Source of the DNA: DATBVX01 sp963695985
GTDB lineage: Bacteria > Pseudomonadota > Gammaproteobacteria > Steroidobacterales > Steroidobacteraceae
NCBI GenBank assembly: GCA_963695985.1
Contig: CAVOIC010000011.1
Span: 186,001 to 250,000, forward strand
Reading direction: 5' to 3'
DNA: 64,000 bases
In this document: one piece after another, positions 1 to 8,502 of the stretch
Layout: every line of letters starts with the position of its first letter
Numbering within the stretch: position 1 is the stretch's first letter
Notes under the pieces: model-generated
What the model saw: only the letters and a program-made list of their open reading frames with translations
Databases searched by the model: none
Told to the model about the DNA's origin: nothing
Program-made: the position numbers and the translations under genes

Positions 1-1713
1 GCGCAGGCGGCGCATCACTTCGATCACGCGCCCCATGTCGCGCGGATGCAGCCCGATCGAGGGCTCATCAAGCACGAACAGCGTATTGACCAGCGAGGTG
101 CCGAGGGCGGTCGTCAGGTTGATCCGCTGCACTTCGCCGCCGGAAAGCGTGCGCGACTGGCGGTCGAGTGTGAGGTAGCCCAGTCCGACATCGCACAGGA
201 ATCCGAGTCGGGTGCGAATGCCGTCGAGCAGCAGATCGGTCGCTTCATCGAGCGGGGCGGGCAGCTGCAGGCGTGCGAAGAAATCGCGGCAGCGCTCGAT
301 CGGCAGCAGCATCACATCATGCAGCGTCAGTCCGGGGAGTGCATCGAATTGTGCCTGGGACCACTTCACGCCATTCGGCCGAAAACGCGCCCCGGAAAGA
401 CGCTGCGAGTCCGCGGCCGAGCCGATGCGCCACAGCAGTGCATCGGGCCGCAGCCGCGCGCCCAGACACTCGGTGCACGGCGTGTAGGCGCGGTACTTCG
501 ACAGCAACACGCGGATGTGCATCTTGTAGCTGCGCGACTCGAGCCAGGCGAAGAAGCGCCGCGCGCCATACCAGACCTTCTTGTTCCACGGGCCTTCGCC
601 CTCGATGACCCAGCGTCGTTGCTCCTCGCTCAGCTCGCGCCAGGGCGTGTCCACGGGAATGCCGCGCTTGCGTGCGAACTTCATCAGGTCGTCCTGGCAC
701 TCTTTATAAGACTCCGTCTGCCAGGGCCTGATAGCGCCGGCCTTGAGCGACTTCGACTCATCCGGGATGACGAGGCCGTAGTCGATGCCGATGGTGCGCC
801 CGAACCCGCGGCACTGCTCGCAGGCGCCGAGCGGAGAATTGAACGAAAAGATGTGTGGCGCCGGCTCCTGGTAGTGAATGTCGCAATCCGCGCAGTGCAG
901 GTCGCTCGAAAATCGCCATACGGCGGCGGGCGCTGCGTTCTCTTCCGCGAGATGCACGCCCAGGCGTCCGCGCCCAACTCTGAGCGCGGCTTCGATCGCA
1001 TCGATGACGCGCGCGCGCTCCGCGCCACCAAGGCGCAGGCGATCCTGGATCACTTCGAGGGTCGCACCCCGGCGCGCGTGAATGCGCGTGTAACCCTGCT
1101 TTTCCAGCAGCGCCTTCACTTCCGCTTCAGTGAAGTTCTTCGGCACGGTGACGGGGAAGGTGATCAGCACGCGCGGATCGCCGGCCGCAGCCGAGCGCTC
1201 GAGGAGCGTCGTGTAGATGCTGTCGGGCGTGTCGCGCCGCACGCCGACGCCGCAGTTGCGGCAGTAAAGCTGCGCGGCACGCGCGAACAGGAGCTTCAGG
1301 TGGTCGTTGAGCTCCGTCATCGTGCCGACGGTGGAGCGCGAGGTGCGCACCGGGTTCGTCTGATCGATAGCGATCGCGGGCAGGATTCCTTCGATGCGAT
1401 CGACCTGGGGCTTGTCCATGCGGTCGAGGAATTGCCGCGCGTACGGGGAGAAGGTCTGCACGTAGCGGCGCTGACCCTCGGCATAGAGAGTGTCGAACAC
1501 CAGCGAGGACTTGCCCGAGCCCGACACGCCGGTGACGACGATGAGCTCGTTGAGCGGCAGGTTCAGCGTCAGGTTCTTGAGATTGTTCTGGCGTGCGCCG
1601 TGAATCGCGATGACATCGCCCGCCACTGCCGGGGCGAGTTGTGCATCGACGGCGCCATGGCCAACGGAATCACCGTCGGACGCTGCGCGGACAGGCGCTG
1701 TGCAGCCCATCAT
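1..1713 (-). CDS. uvrA: UvrA-type excinuclease ABC subunit A, N-terminal half (runs off window)
   Basis: UvrA is the DNA-damage recognition ATPase of nucleotide excision repair. The minus-strand frame is open from an ATG pair at 1713/1710 to the window edge (571 codons). It shows the first Walker A (GVSGSGKSSLVFDTLYAEGQ, near residue 50), zinc-module cysteines (CADC and CEQC), the ABC signature LSGGEVQRI and Walker B LDEPSIGLHPRD close to the edge. The C-terminal half lies outside the window. The insertion region (FSFNSPLGACEQCRGFG onward) diverges from standard UvrA1 and recalls the double-length UvrA-like proteins of Xanthomonas relatives; that is recollection, not a search. A weak ribosome site precedes the start. 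A long plus-strand frame over this gene is a GC-driven shadow. Confidence 0.9.
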   Translation of the reverse strand, partial: MMGCTAPVRAASDGDSVGHGAVDAQLAPAVAGDVIAIHGARQNNLKNLTLNLPLNELIVVTGVSGSGKSSLVFDTLYAEGQRRYVQTFSPYARQFLDRMDKPQVDRIEGILPAIAIDQTNPVRTSRSTVGTMTELNDHLKLLFARAAQLYCRNCGVGVRRDTPDSIYTTLLERSAAAGDPRVLITFPVTVPKNFTEAEVKALLEKQGYTRIHARRGATLEVIQDRLRLGGAERARVIDAIEAALRVGRGRLGVHLAEENAAPAAVWRFSSDLHCADCDIHYQEPAPHIFSFNSPLGACEQCRGFGRTIGIDYGLVIPDESKSLKAGAIRPWQTESYKECQDDLMKFARKRGIPVDTPWRELSEEQRRWVIEGEGPWNKKVWYGARRFFAWLESRSYKMHIRVLLSKYRAYTPCTECLGARLRPDALLWRIGSAADSQRLSGARFRPNGVKWSQAQFDALPGLTLHDVMLLPIERCRDFFARLQLPAPLDEATDLLLDGIRTRLGFLCDVGLGYLTLDRQSRTLSGGEVQRINLTTALGTSLVNTLFVLDEPSIGLHPRDMGRVIEVMRRLR

Positions 1714-1835
1714 CAAAGTGCCGCTCGTGGTTTCAATGGAAAAGGGAAAGGTGGAAACTGTACCAGAGACGCGGGCGGGGGAAAGGCTCGCTGGTTGCTG
1801 AACCGGCGGGCAGAGCGTGCGGTGAGGGTGCTCTC

Positions 1836-2237
1836 ATGAGGCTGCAGGGCGGATGTTGTTGCGGGCAGGTCCGTTATGAGGTCGTGGGAGAGCCGTTCAA
1901 CCGCACCAACTGTCACTGTTCGATCTGCCGCCGCACCAGCGCAGCGCCTTTCGTCCCCTGGTTCACCGTGGCGCGCGAGGACTTGCACTGGCTTCGCGGG
2001 AAGCCCGGGAGCTTCCAGTCGACCGCGAAGGGCACGAGGAGCTTCTGCCGCGACTGCGGCACGCCGCTGACCTTTGTTCATGAGGATTTCGCAGGCGAGA
2101 TCGACGTTACGACCTGCAGCCTCGATGCCCCGGCGGAGCTGGCGCCACTGGACCACGTCTGGACTTCGAGCCAGCTGCCGTGGATCAGGCTCGCCGACGG
2201 GCTACCGGCCTACCGCGAGAGCCGCAACACGGCCTAG
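1836..2237 (+). CDS. GFA (glutathione-dependent formaldehyde-activating/CENP-V) family protein
   Basis: A 133-residue protein of the Mss4-like GFA fold. It begins MRLQGGCCCGQVRYEV, the family's opening zinc motif, continues with NCHCSICRR, and has a second pair in FCRDCGTPL. These cysteines match the family's two zinc-binding clusters. Members include formaldehyde-glutathione adduct binders, but most are uncharacterised, so no substrate is assigned. The ATG at 1836 was chosen because homology begins there; longer upstream reading would run into the uvrA promoter region. It is divergent from uvrA and followed at 32 bp by a membrane protein gene in the same direction. Confidence 0.8.
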   Translation: MRLQGGCCCGQVRYEVVGEPFNRTNCHCSICRRTSAAPFVPWFTVAREDLHWLRGKPGSFQSTAKGTRSFCRDCGTPLTFVHEDFAGEIDVTTCSLDAPAELAPLDHVWTSSQLPWIRLADGLPAYRESRNTA

Positions 2238-2269
2238 CCACCTGGCGCAGTGACTCTGGGGGAAATCCG

Positions 2270-2938
2270 ATGTTCGTCGGACACACGGCGGTTGCCCTTG
2301 CGGCCAAGAGCAAGGCGAAAGATGTCTCCTTGGGCTGGCTCCTGGCCGCCGCCCTGATGCTTGACCTGCTCTGGCCCAACTTTCTGCTTCTCGGCATCGA
2401 GCGCGTGAGCATCAGGCCCGGGGCCACTGCCTTCACCGCGCTGGTGTTCGATTCCTACCCCTGGTCGCACAGCCTCCTGATGGCCTGCGTGTGGGGACTC
2501 GGCGCTGCGGGGATCGCGCGCTGGCGCGGCGGTTCCGCAGGCATTGCGTTCCTGATTGCGGCGGTCGTCGTCAGCCACTGGGTGCTCGACTTCGCTTCGC
2601 ACGCGCCGGACATGCCGTTGTGGCCCGGGAATTCACCCAAGCTCGGTCTTGGACTGTGGAATTCGATCCCGGCGACCCTCATCGTCGAAGGTCTGATCTA
2701 CCTCGTCGGCATCGCGATCTACGTCCGGTGCACTCGTGCCATCGATCGTATCGGCTCGATCGGCCTGTGGGCGTTTCTGATTCTCAGCGCCCTGATGTGG
2801 GCTTCGGGTCCGTGGTCGGCGCCGCCCCCGAGTCCATGGGCGCTCGCCTGGTTTGCCCAGGGTGCGTGGCTTCTCATCCTCTGGGCGTGGTGGGTGGACC
2901 GGCACCGCGCCGTGCGCACAGCGATCAGCGGATCCTGA
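2270..2938 (+). CDS. Inner-membrane YdjM-like putative metal-dependent hydrolase
   Basis: A 222-residue polytopic membrane protein with about six hydrophobic segments. It starts with the family's FVGHTAVALAAK motif and has further polar residues in hydrophobic surroundings: DLLWP, SHSLLMA and HWVLDFASHAPD. Conserved His and Asp of this kind define the YdjM/LexA-regulated membrane hydrolase family (COG1988), thought to bind metal; activity is unknown. The start at ATG 2270 is preferred because the GH motif is normally at the extreme N-terminus; upstream codons in frame encode only polar sequence that overlaps the previous gene. It overlaps the convergent downstream gene by 14 bases. Confidence 0.75.
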   Translation: MFVGHTAVALAAKSKAKDVSLGWLLAAALMLDLLWPNFLLLGIERVSIRPGATAFTALVFDSYPWSHSLLMACVWGLGAAGIARWRGGSAGIAFLIAAVVVSHWVLDFASHAPDMPLWPGNSPKLGLGLWNSIPATLIVEGLIYLVGIAIYVRCTRAIDRIGSIGLWAFLILSALMWASGPWSAPPPSPWALAWFAQGAWLLILWAWWVDRHRAVRTAISGS

Positions 2939-3386
2939 TCCCGTAGCGCTCCTCGATCTGCGCCTCGAATTGCGGCGGCACGCTGAAGAGCACGTCCTGG
3001 TCGTGGGTCCCGAGCCGGTGCAGCAGTGCGGCGTCGGCGTACAGCACGAGCTCGACCTTGTAGCGCGTGTTGTTGCTGAGGACCTTGAGCGGCGGCGACT
3101 GCACCATGAATTCTTTGGCGCCGGCCTCGACCACCAGCTCTACGCGCAGAGGTGAGTTGGCGTCCTCGGGGTTCTCGAACAGGGCAACGATGTAGAGCGG
3201 CTCCGCGAGCGGGCCGCGCAGCTCATACCGCATGCCGTAGAACACGCCTTGGTGCGGCACCATGGCAAAGGCAGCGGCGGTTGTGAGCAGGTATTTCGAT
3301 TTCGAGGGGCTCGGCTCGGAAGCCGCCTGCGCCTGCGTGACGAGCAGGGCGCCGATCACCAGGATGAAAAAGCGTCGTCTCATCAA
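2925..3386 (-). CDS. Secreted hypothetical protein
   Basis: A 153-residue protein with a clear signal peptide (MMRRRFFILVIGALLVTQAQA, cleavage likely after AQA near residue 22). The mature part is soluble, rich in beta-prone segments and without cysteines; no family was recognised. Two Met codons at the start (3386 and 3383) are equally possible. It lies 7 bases downstream of the aldehyde dehydrogenase stop on the same strand, so it may be the last gene of that operon. A periplasmic location is inferred from the signal peptide only. Confidence 0.6.
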   Translation of the reverse strand: MMRRRFFILVIGALLVTQAQAASEPSPSKSKYLLTTAAAFAMVPHQGVFYGMRYELRGPLAEPLYIVALFENPEDANSPLRVELVVEAGAKEFMVQSPPLKVLSNNTRYKVELVLYADAALLHRLGTHDQDVLFSVPPQFEAQIEERYGIRIR

Positions 3387-3393
3387 GACTCTT

Positions 3394-4914
3394 TCAGCCT
3401 ACCGGGAAATGGACCTCGTTGCCGGTGTCGATCCAGACACTCTTTACTTCCGTGAACTCGTGCAGCGCTTCGGGACCCATTTCACGGCCGACTCCGCTCT
3501 GCTTGTAGCCGCCGAACGGCATGGCGTGTGACACCAGCCGGTAGTTGTTGACCCACACAGTGCCGGCGCGCAGGCGCGACACCATGCGATGCGCACGCTT
3601 CACATTCTCGGTCCACACCCCCGCGGCGAGCCCGTACGAGGTGTCATTCGCTAGCGCGACCGCCTGATCTTCGCCTTCGAACCGCATCAACGACACTACC
3701 GGCCCGAAGATTTCCTCGCGCGCCACGCGGCAGGTGTTGGCGACGTTGCCAAACACCGTCGGCTCGACGAAGTAGCCCGTCCGGTCGAGCCGTTTGCCGC
3801 CGGCGAGAATCTCGAGCTTCTCCTGGCGCGCGATGTCGAAGTAGCCGAGCACCTTGTCGAGCTGCGCACGGGAGGCGAGCGGGCCGAGCTGCGTTGCGGG
3901 ATCCAGCGGATCGCCCGCGCGCATCTTGCGCGCCTTGTCGACGACGCGCTGCGCCACCTGGTCGTACACCTTGCTCTCGATGAGCACGCGCGAGCCTGCC
4001 ATGCACGCCTGGCCCGTCGCCGAGAACACGCCGGCGAGAATGCCGTTCACCGCATTGTCGAGGTTCGCATCCGCGAAGATGATGTTCGGTGACTTGCCGC
4101 CGAGCTCGAGCGAGGTGCGCGCGTTACGCTCCGCGGCGGCGTGCGCGATCTTGCGTCCCGTTGCCGTAGAACCCGTGAAGGCGATCTTGTCGACGCCCGT
4201 ATGATTCACCAGCGCGCTTCCGGCCGGATCGCCGAAGCCCGTGACCACGTTGACGACGCCGCGCGGAAATCCGGCCTCGACGATGAGCTCGGCCAGCAGC
4301 AGCGTCGATGTGGGTGTGATTTCGGAGGGCTTGATCACCATCGTGTTGCCCGCGGCTAGCGCCGGCAGCAGCTTCCAGCCGAGCAGCACCAGCGGTGCGT
4401 TCCACGGCGTGATCGCGGCCACCACGCCGATCGGCTCGCGCACGGTGTAGCCCGAGATGTTCGGATAACTCACGGGCAGCGTCATACCGTGCAACGTTTC
4501 CGCGAGCCCGGCGTAGTAGTAGCAGGCGGTGCCGACCGCGAGCGTGCCCGGGCGCATCTCAGAGATCAGCCGGCCGTTTTCGCGGACTTGGGCGTAGATG
4601 AGCGCTTCGAGATTCTTCTCGATCAGCTGGCCGAGACGCCGGAGCAGCGCCGCGCGCTTCGCGGGTGGCGTGCGCGGCCAGCCGTCCTGATCGAACGCTC
4701 GCCGTGCCGCCTGCACCGCGGCATCGACATCGGCAGCGTCGGCGCGCGGCACGCGTCCCCAGGTTTCCTCGGTATAAGGATCCACGCAGGAAAACGTGGC
4801 GCCCGAGCGCGCCTTCACCCACTCGCCATCGATCAGCATCCTGAATTCGCGCTGCACGTCCTCTGGCTGGCGGGGAACCGCCGCTGCAGGACTCGCGGTT
4901 GCGGGGGCGCTCAT
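3394..4914 (-). CDS. NAD(P)-dependent aldehyde dehydrogenase
   Basis: A 506-residue member of the ALDH superfamily that oxidises an aldehyde to an acid. It has the cofactor-binding TPWNAPL and FTGSTATGR segments, the general-base Glu in LELGGKSPN (near residue 269) and the catalytic Cys in TGQACMAGSR (near residue 303). Length and motifs fit the betaine/benzaldehyde dehydrogenase-like branch. It ends a minus-strand operon with a dihydroxyphthalate-decarboxylase-like protein, a MetE-like protein and a lignostilbene-type oxygenase. An aromatic aldehyde such as vanillin is therefore a reasonable guess, but the substrate is not readable from sequence. Confidence 0.9.
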   Translation of the reverse strand: MSAPATASPAAAVPRQPEDVQREFRMLIDGEWVKARSGATFSCVDPYTEETWGRVPRADAADVDAAVQAARRAFDQDGWPRTPPAKRAALLRRLGQLIEKNLEALIYAQVRENGRLISEMRPGTLAVGTACYYYAGLAETLHGMTLPVSYPNISGYTVREPIGVVAAITPWNAPLVLLGWKLLPALAAGNTMVIKPSEITPTSTLLLAELIVEAGFPRGVVNVVTGFGDPAGSALVNHTGVDKIAFTGSTATGRKIAHAAAERNARTSLELGGKSPNIIFADANLDNAVNGILAGVFSATGQACMAGSRVLIESKVYDQVAQRVVDKARKMRAGDPLDPATQLGPLASRAQLDKVLGYFDIARQEKLEILAGGKRLDRTGYFVEPTVFGNVANTCRVAREEIFGPVVSLMRFEGEDQAVALANDTSYGLAAGVWTENVKRAHRMVSRLRAGTVWVNNYRLVSHAMPFGGYKQSGVGREMGPEALHEFTEVKSVWIDTGNEVHFPVG

Positions 4915-4935
4915 CGGGTCAGCCTCCGGGATTCA

Positions 4936-5925
4936 TCAGATCTTGAATGACTCGAGCGTGGCAGGATGAAACAGCTCCTCGACATGCACGCGGCGCGGCG
5001 AGAGGCCCTGAGCATGGTGATGATGCAGAAAGGTGTCCAGCACCTTGTGGTTGGGCACGAGGCCGTAGGACCAGTAGTCTGCGCCTAGGAGCTGGCGCGC
5101 GGCGCGTAGCTGTTCCTCGACGAAGGGCAGCGTCACTTTCGTAGCCGAAGTGTCCGCCAGCTGCGCGAGCGCCTGCGCCTTCGCCTGCTCGAAGGCCTTG
5201 AAGAGAGTCGCCGGCAGCCACGGGTGACGCTCGGCGAGCTCACGCCGCACGCCGAGCAGATGCATGATCGGAAAAATTCCCGTGCGCCGGTAGTAATCCG
5301 TTGCCGCCCGGGTCGGGTCGCGAAACAACCACCCAACGCGCGGATCGCCGCGCTCGAAGCATGACGGCAGGCGCGGCCCGATGATGCCGTCGATCTCGCC
5401 CGCCTCGAGCAGCTCGGACAATGTTCGATCTGCCGGCGCCGACTCGAGTTGCACGTTCGCCGGCAAGCTGAGATCGATCTTCTCGATGCGTCCCGGCTGC
5501 TCCATACCGCCGCGCACCCAGGTAATGTCCGCCGGCTTGACGGCATATTCGTCCTCGAGCAGGGCACGTGCCCAGACACAAGCTGTCAACTGGTACTCGG
5601 GCGTACCGATGCGCCGGCCCTTGAGCTTCGTCGGCTCATCGATGCCGCGATCCGTGCGTATCACGATGGCGGTGTGGCGGAAGGCACGCGACAGGAACAC
5701 CGGCACGCCGATGTACGGATTATCGCCGCGTGCCGTGCGCAACACGAAGCTGCTCAGCGAAAGTTCGCAGACATCGAAATCAGCATGACGGAAGGCGCGG
5801 AAGAACATCTCCTCCGGCGTGAGCAGCATGAAGACCGGGTCGACGCCATCGATCTGCACTCGGCCATCGAAGAGCGCGCGCGTGCGATCGTAATTACCTA
5901 CTGCAATCGAAACCTGAAGGTTCAT
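4936..5925 (-). CDS. 4,5-dihydroxyphthalate decarboxylase-like protein (periplasmic-binding-protein fold)
   Basis: A 329-residue protein resembling Pht5-type decarboxylases and NMT1-like solute-binding proteins: an N-terminal LQVSIAVGNYDRTRALFDG, a central GRRIGTPEYQLTA and a C-terminal segment with HHHH. It lacks a signal peptide, which favours an enzyme or a cytoplasmic sensor over a transport receptor. Homologues occur in aromatic acid and phthalate catabolic operons. It sits 21 bases upstream of the aldehyde dehydrogenase and 7 bases downstream of the MetE-like gene, so co-transcription is likely. The reaction (decarboxylation of an ortho-dihydroxy aromatic acid) is family inference. Confidence 0.75.
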   Translation of the reverse strand: MNLQVSIAVGNYDRTRALFDGRVQIDGVDPVFMLLTPEEMFFRAFRHADFDVCELSLSSFVLRTARGDNPYIGVPVFLSRAFRHTAIVIRTDRGIDEPTKLKGRRIGTPEYQLTACVWARALLEDEYAVKPADITWVRGGMEQPGRIEKIDLSLPANVQLESAPADRTLSELLEAGEIDGIIGPRLPSCFERGDPRVGWLFRDPTRAATDYYRRTGIFPIMHLLGVRRELAERHPWLPATLFKAFEQAKAQALAQLADTSATKVTLPFVEEQLRAARQLLGADYWSYGLVPNHKVLDTFLHHHHAQGLSPRRVHVEELFHPATLESFKI

Positions 5926-5932
5926 TGCTGTT

Positions 5933-7051
5933 TCAACCCCACACCTCGCGGGCGACGTCCACGATCAGCTTGAGCTTTGCGACTTCTTCCTCGACGGAGA
6001 GCTTGTTGCCGCGCTCGCCGCTCGCGAATCCACATTGCGGGCTGAGAGCCAGCTGCTCGAGGGGCAAATAGCGCGCCGCCTCGTCGATGCGCCGCTTGAG
6101 CTCGTCTTTGCTTTCGAGCGCGCCGCGCTTGGTGGTGACGAGCCCGAGTACTGCCACCTTGCCCTTCGGCACGAAGCGCAGCGGCGCGAAGCCGCCCGCC
6201 CGCGCCGAGTCATACTCCAGGAAATAGCCGGTGACGTTGATGCTGTTGAAGAGCACCTCGGCCACCGGATCGTATCCGCCCTCAGCCAGCCAAGCGCCCT
6301 CGAAATTGCCCCGGCACAGGTGGATGCACACGGTCATGTCCTTCGGCCGGGTGGCGATCGAGTCGTTGATCAGGTGCGCGTAGGTCTGGGGGAGCGTCGC
6401 CGGGTCCTCGCCCATGTTGCGCACCTCGGCGCGGAACTTCGGATCGCAGAGATACGCGAAATCAACCTCGTCGATCTGCAGGTAGCGGCAGCCGGCCTGC
6501 GCCAGGTCACGCACTTCTTCGGCGTACACGCGCGCCACATCCGCGTAGAACTGCGCCATATCGGGATAAGCCTGGCGGTCGATCGCATCGCGGCCGCCAC
6601 GAAAATGCAGGATGCTCGGCGAAGGCAGTGTCAGCTTCGGCGTGGCGCGGGCGACGGACTTCAGGAAGTGGAAGTGATCGACGAAGATCGGGCGTGGGCG
6701 CGCGAGCTTGCCGACGACGCGCAGCGCCGAAGGCGTGCGTTCGATGTCCCCTTCCTCGGTGTGAAACTTGACCCGGACCTTGGAGCGCGTGACCTCGACG
6801 TTCGCGAACTGCTCGAGGAAATCGACGTGCCACAGCGTGCGCCGGAACTCGCCGTCCGTCACAGCCTTGAACCCCACATCCTCCTGCAGTCGAACGACCT
6901 CGCGGATCGCCTGGTCCTCGAGCTGCCTGAGCTCGTCCGCGGGCAGCTTGCCCTGGCGGAACCTCTCGCGTGCGGCGAGCAGCGCGGGCGGGCGCAGGAG
7001 GCTCCCGACATGATCGGCGCGAAATGGGGGGCTAGTGCGCTCGAGCGACAT
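5933..7051 (-). CDS. Cobalamin-independent methionine synthase C-terminal-domain protein (YxjG/MetE-C type)
   Basis: A 372-residue single-domain relative of the MetE catalytic half. It starts FRADHVGSLLRPP, the family's opening signature, and carries zinc-ligand candidates in YLQIDEVDFAYLC, CIHLCRGN and LSPQCGFAS. Such proteins transfer methyl groups to thiols; several lie in catabolic clusters with unknown methyl donors. The ATG at 7051 is used because homology begins there; it overlaps the upstream oxygenase gene by 20 bases. In an operon with a lignostilbene-type oxygenase and an aldehyde dehydrogenase, a part in demethylating methoxylated aromatics is possible but speculative. Confidence 0.8.
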   Translation of the reverse strand: MSLERTSPPFRADHVGSLLRPPALLAARERFRQGKLPADELRQLEDQAIREVVRLQEDVGFKAVTDGEFRRTLWHVDFLEQFANVEVTRSKVRVKFHTEEGDIERTPSALRVVGKLARPRPIFVDHFHFLKSVARATPKLTLPSPSILHFRGGRDAIDRQAYPDMAQFYADVARVYAEEVRDLAQAGCRYLQIDEVDFAYLCDPKFRAEVRNMGEDPATLPQTYAHLINDSIATRPKDMTVCIHLCRGNFEGAWLAEGGYDPVAEVLFNSINVTGYFLEYDSARAGGFAPLRFVPKGKVAVLGLVTTKRGALESKDELKRRIDEAARYLPLEQLALSPQCGFASGERGNKLSVEEEVAKLKLIVDVAREVWG

Positions 7052-8489
7052 AAGCGGGCACCCAACAGCCGTGAACCGCGGCGCGCAGGCGAATCGGCAA
7101 GCGCACGGTCGCGATCGGCCCTTGCGCGATGCGCTGCGCGTCGAACACCGCGAGCTCGGTGCGCATTGGGCCATCGCATCTGGTCAGCACTGACAGCAGG
7201 TACCCGTCACCTTCGGCGGCATCGGGTGTGCGCGGCACGAAGCACGGTTCCTGGCACGTGGTCTTCTCGCCCACGAAATACCGGCCGAGCTTGCGCGCCG
7301 CCATGTCAACGTGCACCAGAGTGTTCCAACCGACGCCGATGGTACCGGCGACGTTGAGCGGTCGCGAGCGGTCGACGATGGCGCCAAAGCCGTGACGGTA
7401 GTGCTGCAACTGGTAGCGGTTGTCGATCGCCGGCATCTCCATGAAATCCTCGAACAGGGTTTGGGACTCGAAGCGCTCGCCCGGCCGGGTCAGATCGAAA
7501 GCCCAGCGCGTGAGTCGCGGCGTGGCTTTGTCGCGATCGAAGGGCGCACCGTCCGCATTGGCGATGAACGGAAACTGGTTGCGCTCGCTGACGAAGATGT
7601 CCACGACCACGCGCTTGCCATCGCTGAAGGCATTGAGGATGTGACCGAGCCCGCTCGGCGCGGCCTGGAACCAGCGCAGATCCCTGGTTGAGGCATCGCG
7701 GGGCATGATGCCGATCACGACCGGCCGATCCGGCTCGAACATCCAATGTGGCCCGCCCGCGCGCATGCGCTGCTCGTCCGCGGTCGTCGACCAGAACGGA
7801 AAAACGAAGTGCCGCTCGGTGACCGCCCAGTCGTGCATGAAACTGACATACGGGGCGAGGAAGAACTCTTCGCGCACCAGCGAGCCGTCGCTTGCGATGA
7901 CCTGGAGCGCGACGTCGCGCGTGGCGAGGCCGCGAGCCTCGTAACCGTGGGAAAGCATCTCGCCATTCGCGGCATCCAGTTTCGGGTGAGCCGTGGCGGT
8001 GAGGCTTTTCATGCGCCCGCCGTAGTCGTAGCGGCCGCGGGTCGCGAGAGTGTCCGGATCGAGCTCGTGCGGCAGTCCGTCCTCCTTGAGCGCGAACAGG
8101 CGGCCGGCGTGGAACACGACGCTGGTGTTGGCCGTGGTGCGATCGCGCCCGGCGACGCTCGGGTCATCCGTGTAGGGATTGCGATAGGCACCGAACAGGG
8201 CGCGGCGCGCGGCGGTCTCGAGCTGGAACTTCTCCGTGCGCACGTACCGGCTCCTGAAATCGACGTGTCCCCCGGCAAAGCGGAACATCGTGACGAGTCC
8301 GTCGCCGTTGATGTTGATGTCATCGCCCAGGCGCGGCGCAAAGCGCGGGTCCGGCCCGCAACGATAAAAGGATCCATCGAGGTCGGCCGGTAGCGTGCCT
8401 TCGACCTCGAGATCGAATACGTCCGCCTCGATCCGCCGCGGTTCGTTGAAGCCCGTGAAGGCCGGGGTGCTGGGAAACTGGTTCTGCAA
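7032..8489 (-). CDS. Carotenoid oxygenase / lignostilbene dioxygenase family protein
   Basis: A roughly 485-residue Fe(II) double-bond-cleaving dioxygenase of the RPE65/carotenoid oxygenase family. Visible landmarks are GTLPADLDGSFYRCGPDPRF, INGDGLVTMFRF, a His in SFMHDWAVTERHFVFP, and further His in GLGHILNAF and RYQLQHYRHGFG, consistent with the four-His iron site. No ATG fits; TTG at 8489, 11 bases after GAGG and just beyond the upstream stop, gives the family's normal length. The frame stays open much further upstream but over the citrate-synthase-like gene. Bacterial members cleave stilbenes or apocarotenoids; the neighbouring aldehyde dehydrogenase and VAO-type oxidase favour a lignin-derived stilbene. 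Confidence 0.85.
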   Translation of the reverse strand: MQNQFPSTPAFTGFNEPRRIEADVFDLEVEGTLPADLDGSFYRCGPDPRFAPRLGDDININGDGLVTMFRFAGGHVDFRSRYVRTEKFQLETAARRALFGAYRNPYTDDPSVAGRDRTTANTSVVFHAGRLFALKEDGLPHELDPDTLATRGRYDYGGRMKSLTATAHPKLDAANGEMLSHGYEARGLATRDVALQVIASDGSLVREEFFLAPYVSFMHDWAVTERHFVFPFWSTTADEQRMRAGGPHWMFEPDRPVVIGIMPRDASTRDLRWFQAAPSGLGHILNAFSDGKRVVVDIFVSERNQFPFIANADGAPFDRDKATPRLTRWAFDLTRPGERFESQTLFEDFMEMPAIDNRYQLQHYRHGFGAIVDRSRPLNVAGTIGVGWNTLVHVDMAARKLGRYFVGEKTTCQEPCFVPRTPDAAEGDGYLLSVLTRCDGPMRTELAVFDAQRIAQGPIATVRLPIRLRAAVHGCWVPAYVARAH

Positions 8490-8502
8490 CGGACCGCCCG
8501 CC

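Noticed and set aside
46..1839. A 597-codon plus-strand frame
   Set aside because: It lies wholly over uvrA on the other strand, has no family motif, and reflects high GC at third positions.
6035..7357. A 440-codon plus-strand frame
   Set aside because: Antisense to the MetE-like and oxygenase genes; both of those have clear family motifs.
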